64,000 nt of DNA from Gabonibacter massiliensis (GCA_001487125.1 LN913011.1:248001-312000), one strand, 5' to 3'. Positions 19,036 through 28,511 are shown, counted from the first letter of the stretch. Program-made: numbers and translations. Notes: generated by a model not told the origin, from the sequence alone.

Positions 19036-21042
19036 TTATTTTTTTAGTATTTTCTGTACGGCTTTTACCATGGGCTCTACACTTAAATCGTGACCGGTAG
19101 CTTGTAACATCCATTCGTTGGGTGTGAGGCGCCCGAGTCTGAAAATACGGTCTACTTCCTGGGAAAAGGTTTTTCCGTTCAGGTAATCCTCTAACTGGAA
19201 TTCTATGATTTGTCCGAAAGCGTATGCCGATAAGTAGAGGGGGTAGCTGATCATATGAGAATAGATGGCTAAAATCGTTTCGTCTTTCTTTCCGAATACC
19301 GGAGCGTAATAAGTGTTCCATATCTCTTTTGATAGAGAGATAACGGCATCTCTCAATTCGGATGCCGTAGCGTCCGGATGAGCGTACATCCATTCCCAGG
19401 TTGCGATATCCAACATCGAAACTCCCATGATCTCGTACAAGCTCCAGAATTTGTCCAAAACGTCCATCTCTTCTTTTTCCGGGTTATTGTCTTCGATTCC
19501 TAATAATTGAAGATCCCGTTTTTGAAAAATGAAGGCAAGGGCTTCTGTGAAGGCGGTATTGGGAACACCGCTCATCATGAAGTTGTCTACATCGTACATG
19601 GAGATCGTTTGTTCCACGTTGTGTCCGAATTCGTGGACGGCAATGTTATATCCTTTGTAGTCCATTCCTTTTGCCGGAATACGGGTGCGGAGGTGTGATC
19701 GTTGTCCTTTCATGGCTGCTCCCCAGGCATGACCGGAACCTCTCGCTGCATCGACAGCTATTTTATCGCAAATATAGTTAGCCCTTTCGGGAGTGAATCC
19801 CAATTGGACGAGGATATCGGGTAGTCCGGTCTTAAATGCCGCGGCATCCGGGTAAAGTTGTCGGGTTTGGGCGTCTAATTTGGTCTCATCCAGGCTGCTT
19901 CTTGCCTTAAATCCGTCGTACCAGATGTCATAAGCCTCTAATTTGCGTCCGAGGCGTTTGGATATGATTTTTCCTACGGCCTTTAATTCCGGTGCGGTTA
20001 GAAACTGGGTGAACAGAGTTTTAACATCGTTAAGAGAGATCTCCATCTCCCCGGAGAATTTTCGTTCTATGAAATTTTTGCCCGTGTAGGGATCTATGGC
20101 TTTTACGGCATGGAAATTATTTAGCATACGCCGGTAGCGTTCCGTGGCCTCGGGGATTACGGAGACTGGCTCCCCCTTTGAAGAGATGGTATTGGAATAA
20201 GGATTCCAATCGTACGCTCCGGAGTTGATGACTTGTGTCGGAATCTCTTGCGTAATGATTCTCTTCATGACTTCGTATACGGTACGTTGTTTATCCAATC
20301 CCTCTTTTCCTTTGTTATAGTTTGCTTTAATTTCATCCCGAAGGTTCCAGTGTGAGAGTAGAATCTTATCATCCGGAAATAGTTTTTTCCCTTTGGCGTT
20401 CGACACGTGTCCCATGTATATGTTATAATCGGATATGTAAACGTCTGCATCGCTCTCCGATTTTACTTGGGCTTGGATTAATTCGGAAGGCACCCTGGAG
20501 GTGAAAATATCTCCTAAACGAGCGTAGGCCCAAGCCTGTCGATCTGTCCCGATTGTCTCTTTCACTTTTAAAGGAACTTCCGGAAAATTCAACGCAATGA
20601 TAAACCCGATTTTATTCGCGTAAAAATCATTGATCAAGTGAGAGCCGGGACTGTAAGCACCGAACAGGGGATCTATTTCGTCTAAAGGTCCGTTATCTTG
20701 ATGAAGATTCAATTGTAATTGTAGCGTTATTTCATTGAAATGTCCCCACAAAGCTTCAAAATAATTACTGATCTTTTCAAAAACCCGTTGTTTCGTTACG
20801 GGATCCGTAAGGTAATTTTTGATACAAAAAGATTGGAAATCGTTAGTATTTCCGTCATCTGATTGCCATAGGCGAGCTACTTGTCTTACTCCTGCTTCTA
20901 CGAGTTGTTTATCCGTACCTCCCTTTGCTTGTATGGCCGTGACGGTTGTCTGAATGGTTTCTTCCGGTATGGAAGCACGAGTTGTTAAACCGACGAATAA
21001 ACATACCATAAATAATGAATGCTTAAGGATTTTTTTGTTCAT
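19036..21042 (-). CDS. Secreted zinc metallopeptidase (gluzincin type)
   Basis: A 668-residue protein with a signal peptide (KHSLFMVCLFVGLTTRA). HEFGH at 470-474 and a glutamate at 500 (FTEALAF) match the HExxH plus distant Glu arrangement of clan MA(E). The mainly helical sequence and the position of the zinc site late in the chain recall families M2 and M3. Family M49 (DPP III) is a look-alike by size but uses HExxxH. The substrate is unknown. It is transcribed alone. Confidence 0.75.
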   Translation of the reverse strand: MNKKILKHSLFMVCLFVGLTTRASIPEETIQTTVTAIQAKGGTDKQLVEAGVRQVARLWQSDDGNTNDFQSFCIKNYLTDPVTKQRVFEKISNYFEALWGHFNEITLQLQLNLHQDNGPLDEIDPLFGAYSPGSHLINDFYANKIGFIIALNFPEVPLKVKETIGTDRQAWAYARLGDIFTSRVPSELIQAQVKSESDADVYISDYNIYMGHVSNAKGKKLFPDDKILLSHWNLRDEIKANYNKGKEGLDKQRTVYEVMKRIITQEIPTQVINSGAYDWNPYSNTISSKGEPVSVIPEATERYRRMLNNFHAVKAIDPYTGKNFIERKFSGEMEISLNDVKTLFTQFLTAPELKAVGKIISKRLGRKLEAYDIWYDGFKARSSLDETKLDAQTRQLYPDAAAFKTGLPDILVQLGFTPERANYICDKIAVDAARGSGHAWGAAMKGQRSHLRTRIPAKGMDYKGYNIAVHEFGHNVEQTISMYDVDNFMMSGVPNTAFTEALAFIFQKRDLQLLGIEDNNPEKEEMDVLDKFWSLYEIMGVSMLDIATWEWMYAHPDATASELRDAVISLSKEIWNTYYAPVFGKKDETILAIYSHMISYPLYLSAYAFGQIIEFQLEDYLNGKTFSQEVDRIFRLGRLTPNEWMLQATGHDLSVEPMVKAVQKILKK

Positions 21043-21076
21043 GGTGTAAAGATATGACGTGTAAAAATAAAAATAG

Positions 21077-21105
21077 GAAGCTGTCGAGTCCGAACAGCTT
21101 CCTGT
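21077..21105. terminator. Terminator between the peptidase and GNAT genes
   Basis: AGGAAGCTGT and ACAGCTTCCT form a 10-bp stem. Read leftward it follows the acetyltransferase stop and is followed by a T-rich run; read rightward it also ends in a T-run. Confidence 0.75.
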
Positions 21106-21116
21106 TTTTTTAATTG

Positions 21117-21638
21117 TTATCGATTAAGTAATTGGAAATAAACGACATCTTCCCATTCGTTACCTCTGCGAAGCCAGTCTTTGCGATACCCCGTTTGCAC
21201 GAAACCTAATTTTTCAAAAAGCTTCCGGCTACCAACGTTGCCGCTGGGAACACTGCTGTACACCTGATTGAGGCCTAATGTTTCAAAGCAGTAATCGAGC
21301 ATTAAACGGATGGCCGATGTCGCGTAACCTTTTTTCCGGTATTCGCTGTTGTGAATCATTACTCCGATTCCCGCCCGTTGATGATAAGGATCAAAATCGT
21401 ATAGGTCGATTAATCCCACTGGGGTTGCCGGATCTATAAGTTCGACCATGAGACGGAGTTGCTTGGTCGTGTAAATGTCCAGATGAGAACTTTCGATGTA
21501 TTTTTTTAGCGTAAATAGAGAAAAAGGGGTTAACGTGTCGCTTACTTCCCACAGGTCCATATCGTTCTCCCATTTATAAAGGCATTCCAAATCTTCTGGT
21601 TCCAATGGCCTTAGTCGAATTGTTTCGTCATTGATCAT
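21117..21638 (-). CDS. GNAT-family N-acetyltransferase (RimJ/RimL type)
   Basis: A 173-residue acetyltransferase. IRLRPLEPEDLECLYKWEND at the N terminus and the acetyl-CoA loop YRKKGYATSAIRLMLDY near residue 100 are typical of the RimJ/RimL/SpeG branch. The segment after it (VPSGNVGSRKLFEKLGFVQTG) is the usual C-terminal half. The acceptor could be a protein N terminus or a small amine. It has its own promoter. Confidence 0.88.
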   Translation of the reverse strand: MINDETIRLRPLEPEDLECLYKWENDMDLWEVSDTLTPFSLFTLKKYIESSHLDIYTTKQLRLMVELIDPATPVGLIDLYDFDPYHQRAGIGVMIHNSEYRKKGYATSAIRLMLDYCFETLGLNQVYSSVPSGNVGSRKLFEKLGFVQTGYRKDWLRRGNEWEDVVYFQLLNR

Positions 21639-21688
21639 AAGTTGATGATTTTATAAATTTATTTTAATCTATCTTTTCTATCAGCATC

Positions 21689-21696
21689 CAAATATA
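21689..21696 (-). promoter_or_regulatory. Promoter -7 box for the GNAT gene
   Basis: Read leftward this is TATATTTG, an exact TAnnTTTG match, giving a leader of about 44 bases before the ATG at 21638. Confidence 0.5.
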
Positions 21697-21759
21697 CTAT
21701 TTTCCTCCTTTCCTCTATGTTAATTTTGAAATTAATCTAAGGGATTCAAAAAAATAAAT

Positions 21760-21767
21760 TAAATTTG
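21760..21767 (+). promoter_or_regulatory. Promoter -7 box for miaA
   Basis: TAAATTTG matches TAnnTTTG. Transcription should start near 21774, which makes the TTG at 21776 an unlikely start codon and supports the ATG at 21806. Confidence 0.5.
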
Positions 21768-21805
21768 AAAACCCATTGAATAGATTTTGGAATGCTGTAG
21801 GAACT

Positions 21806-22723
21806 ATGGATTATAATTTACTGAGTGTCATCGGGGCAACCGCAACGGGAAAGACCGCGTTAGCCGTCAGGCTGGCCGCAGAGTTGAACGGAGAGATTAT
21901 TTCGGCCGATTCGCGGCAGATATACCGGGGTATGGATATCGGTACGGGTAAGGATTTGTCCGAATACGAATACGAGGGACACCCCGTACCCTATCATTTA
22001 ATGGATATAGCAGATGCGGGTTACCGGTATAACCTTTTTGAATACCAGCAGGATTTTTTGAAAGTATGGGAAGATTGCAAAAGAAGGGAAGTGTTTCCTG
22101 TATTATGTGGAGGGAGCGGATTGTATGTGGAGTCCATATTGAAAGCTTATCGGATGACTCCGGTGCCCGAAAATACGGAATTAAGGGCTCGCTTAGCTTC
22201 TAAGTCGTTGGCAGAATTGGCGGAAATATTAGCTTCTTATAAAACATTGCATAACACGACGGATACGGATACGGTAAAACGGGCGATTCGGGGGATCGAG
22301 ATTGCCGAATATTACCTTACGCATGAACCGGAAGAGGGGGCATTCCCTGAAATACGATCTTTGATTGTAGGAATTTTGTTTGATCGGGAGAAACGGAGAC
22401 AACGAATAACCGAACGGTTACAGGCTCGTTTGAAAAGCGGGATGGTAGAGGAGGTGAAAGGATTGTTAGATGGAGGAATTAATCCGGAGGATTTGATCTA
22501 TTATGGTTTGGAATACAAATATATAACTCTGTATTTGACAGGATGTTTGAAATACGATGAAATGGTCGAAAAGTTGAATATAGCCATTCACCAATTTGCC
22601 AAGAGACAAATGACCTGGTTTCGGAAAATGGAACGAGACGGCTTTGATATCAAGTGGTTGAACGGAGATATGCCGTTGGATGAAAAAGTAGATCAGGTAA
22701 AATCCTGGCTTAAGGAGACGTGA
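21806..22723 (+). CDS. miaA: tRNA dimethylallyltransferase MiaA
   Basis: It transfers a dimethylallyl group to A37 of tRNAs that read UNN codons. The 305-residue protein starts with the P-loop GATATGKTALA, followed by ISADSRQIYRGMDIGTGK and PYHLMDIAD, all standard MiaA motifs. The C-terminal QFAKRQMTWFRK helix contacts tRNA in the family. I chose the ATG at 21806 over the TTG at 21776. Its stop codon abuts the stop of the convergent gene with no spacer, so no terminator fits between them. Confidence 0.96.
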   Translation: MDYNLLSVIGATATGKTALAVRLAAELNGEIISADSRQIYRGMDIGTGKDLSEYEYEGHPVPYHLMDIADAGYRYNLFEYQQDFLKVWEDCKRREVFPVLCGGSGLYVESILKAYRMTPVPENTELRARLASKSLAELAEILASYKTLHNTTDTDTVKRAIRGIEIAEYYLTHEPEEGAFPEIRSLIVGILFDREKRRQRITERLQARLKSGMVEEVKGLLDGGINPEDLIYYGLEYKYITLYLTGCLKYDEMVEKLNIAIHQFAKRQMTWFRKMERDGFDIKWLNGDMPLDEKVDQVKSWLKET

Positions 22724-23287
22724 TCAATCATGTCCGTCGCATCCGCAATGATGATGTTCCTCTTCGTCATTGTCCTCTTTCGAGGAATCAAGCATCTCTT
22801 CCAAATGGAGAAGTACTCCCTCTAACAGAAAAGCTTTGTCGTCGTCTGCCGGTAATGCTTTTATCCGTTCGATAGCTTCTTTTATTTTTACTTCGGATAG
22901 GTTGTCCGATAGATTTTCGATGACGGTTGATGCTTCCAGGGCTGAAATAAAGTCATCTTTCAAAAGAATATCCAGAAATATATCCATGTATTCAGAAAAG
23001 TCAATGGCCGATTCCCAGCATATGCGTAGTAGATTCGGTTTTTCGGAATTATTTGCAGCCTGAATCAGTTTTTCCATCAGGATGGTTTTGAATCCCGAAT
23101 CTTTAATATCGGAGAGGAGAGAAGTGATATGGGTGATAATGACAGGCTCTTTGCATTGCAGTAAAATATCCAATAGTTCCGGAACGATGGACAGATCTCC
23201 TTCCGTTTTGATCTGTTCTATCGCTTCCGATACTAAGTCGATATCACTACTCCCTAATTTCTTGAGAATATCTTGTTTGTTTTTCAT
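22724..23287 (-). CDS. HEAT-like repeat protein with His/Cys-rich tail
   Basis: A 187-residue cytoplasmic protein with no signal peptide. It is helical and acidic, with alternating leucine-rich helices suggesting four or five HEAT-like repeats (for example EAIEQIKTEGDLSIVPELLDI). The last 13 residues, EEEHHHCGCDGHD, would bind metal such as Zn or Ni. I do not recognise a named family. The gene has its own promoter and lies between miaA and xerD. A scaffold or metal-dependent adaptor role is guesswork. Confidence 0.75.
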   Translation of the reverse strand: MKNKQDILKKLGSSDIDLVSEAIEQIKTEGDLSIVPELLDILLQCKEPVIITHITSLLSDIKDSGFKTILMEKLIQAANNSEKPNLLRICWESAIDFSEYMDIFLDILLKDDFISALEASTVIENLSDNLSEVKIKEAIERIKALPADDDKAFLLEGVLLHLEEMLDSSKEDNDEEEHHHCGCDGHD

Positions 23288-23336
23288 GGTCTTGTTGAAT
23301 TAAAACTTCTTCTTTTATGTAAAAATGAAGAATAGG

Positions 23337-23344
23337 CAAAGATA
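23337..23344 (-). promoter_or_regulatory. Promoter -7 box for the HEAT-like gene
   Basis: Read leftward, TATCTTTG matches TAnnTTTG and sits just past the xerD stop, so the HEAT-like gene can be transcribed separately from xerD. Confidence 0.5.
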
Positions 23345-23348
23345 GTGA

Positions 23349-24266
23349 TCATTTGCGGGAATTTTTTGCCCTCGGATGGAAATTTATGATGGTATCCCTT
23401 AAAAAAGTATTGTCCAGGTGGGTATAAATTTCCGTGGTAAGAATAGATTCGTGTCCCAGCATATCCTGAACGGCCCGTATGTCGGCTCCTCCGTTTACAA
23501 GATGTGAGGCAAACGAGTGTCGGAGGGTATGCGGAGAGACGGTTTTATTGATACCTGCTTTTAAGGCTAATTCCTTTATGATATTGAATACCATTACTCT
23601 CGAAAGAGCTTTTCCTTTTTTATTTAGGAAAAGGACGTCTTCATACCCTTTGGCTTTAGGAATGGCGGCCCTGTGCGTTTTCGTGTATATTCGTATTTCG
23701 TCTTTCGCTTTATTGTTTAAAGGCACTAAGCGTTCTTTATTGCCTTTTCCTTCAATTTTAATGTAGCCCACTCTGAAATTGATATTGGAAAGTTTCAGGT
23801 TTACCAGTTCCGATACGCGTAGTCCGCAAGAGTACAGCGTCTCTATGATAGCTTTATTGCGTTGTCCTTCCGGCTTCTTCAGGTTTACCGCATCAATCAT
23901 GGCCTCGATCTCCTCTACGCTCAATACCGACGGTAATGCTTTCCCTATTTTCGGAGTATCTAAAGAGGCTGCGGGGTTAACGGTAATCACTTCATCGTAA
24001 ACCATAAATTTAAAAAAGGATTTTATGCTGGAAATACTTCTGGCTTGACTTCTGGCTGTGATACCGGAATCTTTTAATCGGGATAAATGGTTGTTAAGGA
24101 TAGCATATGTGATCTCTTCGGGTTGAAGTTGCGGTTCTGATTGTAAACTGAATGCGGCTAACTTTTTTATATCGTTCAGGTAAGCTTCTACTGAATTGCT
24201 TGAAAGAGATTTTTCTAAAGTTAAGTACGTTTTAAAATTATCTATCGCTTCATTCCAGGTCATCAT
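23349..24266 (-). CDS. xerD: Site-specific tyrosine recombinase XerD
   Basis: A 305-residue tyrosine recombinase that resolves chromosome dimers at dif. The N-terminal SAM-like domain covers ~1-100. The catalytic set is intact: Arg in YSCGLRVSELVNL, Lys in GKGNKERLVPL, HTLRHSFASHL, HESILTTEIYTH with the His, and the nucleophilic Tyr in it. Length and the neighbourhood with aroQ and pyk are those of the housekeeping enzyme and not of a phage integrase. Confidence 0.93.
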   Translation of the reverse strand: MMTWNEAIDNFKTYLTLEKSLSSNSVEAYLNDIKKLAAFSLQSEPQLQPEEITYAILNNHLSRLKDSGITARSQARSISSIKSFFKFMVYDEVITVNPAASLDTPKIGKALPSVLSVEEIEAMIDAVNLKKPEGQRNKAIIETLYSCGLRVSELVNLKLSNINFRVGYIKIEGKGNKERLVPLNNKAKDEIRIYTKTHRAAIPKAKGYEDVLFLNKKGKALSRVMVFNIIKELALKAGINKTVSPHTLRHSFASHLVNGGADIRAVQDMLGHESILTTEIYTHLDNTFLRDTIINFHPRAKNSRK

Positions 24267-24310
24267 GTTTGTGAATTAAGTATTATCAGTTTATATACCC
24301 TATATATCCC

Positions 24311-24332
24311 TACCTTCAATTCAATGAAGGTA
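24311..24332. repeat. Small dyad in the xerD-aroQ intergenic region
   Basis: TACCTTCA (24311-24318) and TGAAGGTA (24325-24332) form an 8-bp perfect inverted repeat in the 259-base divergent spacer. It may be an operator. Apart from it and the aroQ promoter I see nothing else in this spacer. Confidence 0.3.
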
Positions 24333-24495
24333 ATACAGAGGGATAAACATGGGAAATTCGATGGCTAAAGATAAGTGATTTTTATATGCGACCGACACCA
24401 TTTGGTAAGTTTAACAAAGAAAAGGTTCAGATAAATGTCATAATAAAAAATTAATATTCTGAGAGATAAATGACCTGTTTACGATCGTTTTTTGT

Positions 24496-24503
24496 TAATT
24501 TTG
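24496..24503 (+). promoter_or_regulatory. Promoter -7 box for aroQ
   Basis: TAATTTTG matches TAnnTTTG and lies 22 bases before the aroQ ATG. The run TTTTTTGTT just before it obscures any -33 box. Confidence 0.5.
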
Positions 24504-24525
24504 CAGAAGAATAAAAACGAAAAGT

Positions 24526-24939
24526 ATGAAACTATTAATTATAAATGGTCCCAATCTGAATCTTTTGGGTGTCAGAGAAAAATCGATTTACGGGGAGACC
24601 TCTTTTGACGCTTATATGGAAGCATTAAGGAGAGAGTATCCGGACGTGGCGATCGGTTATTTTCAATCCAATATAGAGGGGGAATTGATCGATAAATTGC
24701 ATGAAGCAGGTTTTTCTTATGACGGGATTATATTGAATGCCGGGGCCTATACACATACTTCTATTGCCATAGCGGATGCGATTGCCGCGATCGAGACGCC
24801 TGTAATCGAGGTGCATATTTCCAATACGGCCAAACGGGAAGAATTCAGACATAAGTCTTATTTGACTGCGGTTTGTCGAGGGGTGATAACCGGGTTCGGA
24901 TTGAAATCCTACGAGCTGGCCTTGCGGGCGTTTCTTTAA
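24526..24939 (+). CDS. aroQ: Type II 3-dehydroquinate dehydratase
   Basis: It dehydrates 3-dehydroquinate in the shikimate pathway. At 137 residues it has the type II start IINGPNLNLLGVRE, with the catalytic Tyr in the flexible RE..IYG loop, plus GIILNAGAYTHTSIAI and EVHISNTAKREEFRHKSY. Length is normal. It is followed by 113 bases and then pyk; the two may be co-transcribed. Confidence 0.96.
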   Translation: MKLLIINGPNLNLLGVREKSIYGETSFDAYMEALRREYPDVAIGYFQSNIEGELIDKLHEAGFSYDGIILNAGAYTHTSIAIADAIAAIETPVIEVHISNTAKREEFRHKSYLTAVCRGVITGFGLKSYELALRAFL

Positions 24940-25052
24940 AAAAGAAAATTTTTCCAATCTTTTTTTGTTTCTTTTCGTAGATATTTTACAGGAGAAACTG
25001 AAAATAAAGAGAAGTTTCGATAAGAATTAATGTCGTTTAGTAATCGGTTTAT

Positions 25053-26453
25053 ATGAAAAAAACAAAGATTGTAGCAACCATATCGGATAAGAGATGCGAT
25101 GTGGATTTTTTACAAAATCTGTATCGTGCGGGAATGAACGTGGTTCGTTTGAATACGGCACATCAGAATATAGAGCAGGCTAAAAAAGTGATAGACAACG
25201 TGCGTACCGTTTCCGGGGATATCGCTATTTTAGTCGATACCAAGGGGCCGGAAGTGAGAACTACGTTAATAGAGAATCCGTTTCACGTGGAGAAGGGAGA
25301 GTGTCTCTTTCTTACCGGAGATATGGATTTAAAGATGGAAGGAAAATTAATCCACGTCTCTTATCCTTATTTTGCGGATGATATTAAGACAGGAGATCGT
25401 ATCTTGATCGACGACGGGGATGTAGAATTGGTCGTTGTGGAAAAGTATGCACATTATTTGGAGGTAATGGCGACCAACGAGGCCGTGATAAAAGATCGGA
25501 AAAGTGTGAATGTTCCCGGGGCTAATTTGAAATTGCAATCCTTAAGCGATAAGGACAAGTTGTTTATCAATTTTGCGATAGATAATAATGTGGATTTTAT
25601 TGCTCATTCCTTTGTACGTAATAAGGAGGACGTGATTGCGGTGCAACAGCTATTGGATGCCCGACAGAGTAAGATAAAGATCATCGCTAAAATTGAAAAT
25701 CAAGAAGGAGTTGATAATATCGACGAGATTTTGGATTATGCTTATGGAGTGATGGTTGCCCGGGGGGATCTGGGAATTGAAATAGAGGCGGAGAAGATAC
25801 CTCGTATTCAGCGTTATATTGTCAATAAATGTATTGAAAGTAAGAAACCCGTGATAATAGCCACGCAGATGCTCCATACGATGATAGAGCATCCGAGACC
25901 TACCCGGGCTGAAATTAGCGATATCGCGAATGCCATTTATATGGGAACGGATGCGATCATGTTGAGTGGGGAGACCGCTTACGGGGCTTATCCGGTAGAG
26001 GCTGTTACCGTAATGCGGAACGTGGCGGAGGAGAACGAATGTTCGGTGGCTCCGGATGCAAGCCGGAGTCTGGTTCGGATTAATAATGAGATCACGGCGG
26101 CGTTGGCTCGTGCCGCGGTTAAGACTGCCACTATTTTGCCCGTGAAAGCTATTGTCGTGGATACCTTGTCGGGGCGTACTGCGCACTATCTTGCGGCTTT
26201 CCGGGGGGATTTGCCCGTGTTTGCCCGTTGTTATAACGATCAAGTGATGCGGGAGCTTTCGCTCTCCTTCGGCATCTATCCTTATTTTACCGAAAAACCG
26301 ATGTCTCGTGATGAATTCATGAATGATTTACCGGCTATGTTGATGAAGAGAGGGATTCGTGCGGACGATTATGTCGTTGTCGTGGGCGGAAGTTTCGGGC
26401 ATGGCAAGGGGGCTTCTTTTATTGAAGTATGTAAAATCGGAGAGATACATTGA
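25053..26453 (+). CDS. pyk: Pyruvate kinase
   Basis: It makes ATP and pyruvate from phosphoenolpyruvate in the last step of glycolysis. The 466-residue chain has the signature IIAKIENQEGVDNIDEI with the catalytic Lys, VMVARGDLGIEI and the MLSGETAYGAYP metal/ATP region. It starts KKTKIVATISDKRCDVDFLQNLYRAGMNVVRLN, the usual barrel entry. A short C-terminal effector domain is present. The terminator at 26472-26506 ends the unit. Confidence 0.96.
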   Translation: MKKTKIVATISDKRCDVDFLQNLYRAGMNVVRLNTAHQNIEQAKKVIDNVRTVSGDIAILVDTKGPEVRTTLIENPFHVEKGECLFLTGDMDLKMEGKLIHVSYPYFADDIKTGDRILIDDGDVELVVVEKYAHYLEVMATNEAVIKDRKSVNVPGANLKLQSLSDKDKLFINFAIDNNVDFIAHSFVRNKEDVIAVQQLLDARQSKIKIIAKIENQEGVDNIDEILDYAYGVMVARGDLGIEIEAEKIPRIQRYIVNKCIESKKPVIIATQMLHTMIEHPRPTRAEISDIANAIYMGTDAIMLSGETAYGAYPVEAVTVMRNVAEENECSVAPDASRSLVRINNEITAALARAAVKTATILPVKAIVVDTLSGRTAHYLAAFRGDLPVFARCYNDQVMRELSLSFGIYPYFTEKPMSRDEFMNDLPAMLMKRGIRADDYVVVVGGSFGHGKGASFIEVCKIGEIH

Positions 26454-26471
26454 TAATTTAGGGTTTGTAAT

Positions 26472-26506
26472 AAAAAAAATCCCCGGAATTTCCGGGGATT
26501 TTTTTA
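26472..26506. terminator. Bidirectional terminator after pyk
   Basis: AAAAAAATCCCCGGA and TCCGGGGATTTTTTT form a strong GC-core hairpin with A- and T-runs, between the convergent pyk and TPR gene ends. Confidence 0.9.
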
Positions 26507-26523
26507 TATCGAATCAAAAGATA

Positions 26524-27210
26524 TTATTTTATCTTCTCCTTGGTTCGCGTGATGTATTTTTCGATATCGCGGAACTCCATGGAAGAGGTGAATTCTTTTT
26601 CAATTCTCTCGTACATGGTTAAAGCCGACTTGTAATCGTTTGCTTTTTCAAAAGCGAGTCCTGCCTTCATCAAAATGATGGGAGCAGTCAATTCGTTCGT
26701 ATCTTCGTTGGCCGCTTTTTTATAGTAATCGGCCGCTTTCTTGTAATCGCCTAACTGCATGTAAGCATCCCCGATATTTGATTTTGCTAACGAATTGAAT
26801 ACAAGATCATCGGATGAGAATTTTTCCAAATATTTGATGGCATTATTGTAATCTCCGTTATAGAGGTAGCATAGTCCGGCATAATAGTTCGCTAAATTAC
26901 CACTGGGCGTGGAACCGTATTTTTCAATAATATCGAGAAAACCAAGAACATCCCCCTCTCCGTTAAGAGCTAAGTTGAATGAATCCTTTGCAAAGAAATT
27001 TTCAGCCATGAACATTTGATTCATTGCCTCTTTGGCGAGAGGTTGCTTGTAGAACTTATGGTATCCCAATACAACACCGATTACAACGATAATCGCAATG
27101 ATGATTTTGATTAATAAATTCTGATTCTTCTCAATGAATTGTTCCGTTGATATCGTAACTTCTTCAATTTGTTCGAAGCCATCTCCGTGTTTTTGTTTCT
27201 CTTTTGACAT
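26524..27210 (-). CDS. Membrane-anchored TPR protein
   Basis: A 228-residue protein with a cytoplasmic N terminus, one membrane helix at ~33-52 (LLIKIIIAIIVVIGVVLGYH) and about three tetratricopeptide repeats (for example AKSNIGDAYMQLGDYKKAADYYKKA). It resembles the YfgM family in layout. The gene is divergent from recF. A scaffold or chaperone-network role is likely by analogy; nothing catalytic is visible. Confidence 0.82.
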   Translation of the reverse strand: MSKEKQKHGDGFEQIEEVTISTEQFIEKNQNLLIKIIIAIIVVIGVVLGYHKFYKQPLAKEAMNQMFMAENFFAKDSFNLALNGEGDVLGFLDIIEKYGSTPSGNLANYYAGLCYLYNGDYNNAIKYLEKFSSDDLVFNSLAKSNIGDAYMQLGDYKKAADYYKKAANEDTNELTAPIILMKAGLAFEKANDYKSALTMYERIEKEFTSSMEFRDIEKYITRTKEKIK

Positions 27211-27345
27211 CGTTATATGTTTTTGTTATATATTACACATCATTCATCGACCTGCAAAAATAGTTTTTTTTTTCATATGCCGAGAGCCTCCGTGAAATTT
27301 TGTGCAAAAAATTCTGCATTCGATAAAATCTATTTTACTTTTCCT

Positions 27346-27353
27346 TACTTTTG
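27346..27353 (+). promoter_or_regulatory. Promoter -7 box for recF
   Basis: TACTTTTG matches TAnnTTTG, with transcription expected near 27360 and the recF ATG at 27402. Confidence 0.45.
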
Positions 27354-27401
27354 GGGAAAAGTAGGGAGGGGGTGTGAGGCTCTAATCTATAAAATATCAA
27401 G

Positions 27402-28508
27402 ATGGAAATAAAAAATTTGGATATTGTTAATTATAAAAATATATCGGAGGCTCAGATCGAATGCTGTTCCGGTTTTAATTGTTTTGTAGGAAACAACGGG
27501 GCCGGGAAAACGAATGTGCTGGACGCTATTTATCAATTATCCATGTGTAAAAGTTATTTCAACTTACCGGATGTACAAAATATTCGTCATGGAGAGCCTT
27601 TTTTCGTATTGCAAGGCAATTATGAACGGCAAGGCGAGAGGATAGAGGCGTATTGTGGGGTGAAACGGGGTCAAAAAAAAGTGTTTAAGAAAAACAAGAA
27701 AGCGTACGATCGTCTGTCCGATCATATCGGGTTGTTGCCGTTGGTAATGGTTTCTCCCGCGGATACGGTTTTAATAGATGGGGGAAGTGAGGAGAGACGC
27801 CGTTTTATCGATGGGGTGATTAGCCAGCAAGACAAAGAGTATTTAGCGCGTTTGATTCGTTATAACCGGATTTTAGTGCAAAGAAATACGATGCTGAAAG
27901 AATATGCCGGGCGGGGAATGGATATGGATATGCTGGCGGTTTGGGATGAGCAGTTGGCCGAAAGCGGAATGTTTATTTTAAAAAAACGCCGCGACTTCGT
28001 TTACGAAATGAGTACTGTTTTTCAACATTACTACGATCTGCTTGCTTCAGGAAAAGAGCAAGTTTCGTTAACGTACGCGACAACGATCAAACATGACGAT
28101 CTGCTTGCTTCCCTGAAAGAGAGTTTTGAGCGGGATAGAATATTGACGTATACGACGGTCGGAATACACCGGGATGATCTGGGACTTGAATTGGGAGGAT
28201 ATCCCGTAAAGAAAATGGGATCGCAGGGACAAAAAAAGAGTTTTTTGGTGGCTTTGAAATTTGCTCAGTTCGTTTATTTATCGGCACGAAACGGAATAAA
28301 GCCTTTACTCTTGTTAGATGATATATTTGATAAATTGGATACCTTAAGGGTAAGTCGAATCGTGGGAATTGTTTCGGAAAAAACGTTTGGACAAGTGTTT
28401 ATTACGGATACGAACCGGTTGCATATAGATGAAATCATAAAACAGCACGCCTCGTCTTTTAAGATTTTTGTAGTAGATGAGGGTGTTATAAAAGAGGTGG
28501 GTGTGTGA
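27402..28508 (+). CDS. recF: DNA replication/repair protein RecF
   Basis: A 368-residue SMC-like ATPase that helps load RecA at gaps. It opens with MEIKNLDIVNYKNI, carries Walker A GNNGAGKTN near residue 31, a signature-type GSQGQKKSFLVALKFAQ, and Walker B PLLLLDDIFDKLD. Length matches the family. The DciA-like gene follows under its own promoter. Confidence 0.95.
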   Translation: MEIKNLDIVNYKNISEAQIECCSGFNCFVGNNGAGKTNVLDAIYQLSMCKSYFNLPDVQNIRHGEPFFVLQGNYERQGERIEAYCGVKRGQKKVFKKNKKAYDRLSDHIGLLPLVMVSPADTVLIDGGSEERRRFIDGVISQQDKEYLARLIRYNRILVQRNTMLKEYAGRGMDMDMLAVWDEQLAESGMFILKKRRDFVYEMSTVFQHYYDLLASGKEQVSLTYATTIKHDDLLASLKESFERDRILTYTTVGIHRDDLGLELGGYPVKKMGSQGQKKSFLVALKFAQFVYLSARNGIKPLLLLDDIFDKLDTLRVSRIVGIVSEKTFGQVFITDTNRLHIDEIIKQHASSFKIFVVDEGVIKEVGV

Positions 28509-28511
28509 TTC

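Noticed and set aside
19036-21042. Dipeptidyl peptidase III (M49)
   Set aside because: M49 uses HExxxH with a longer spacing; this protein has HEFGH.
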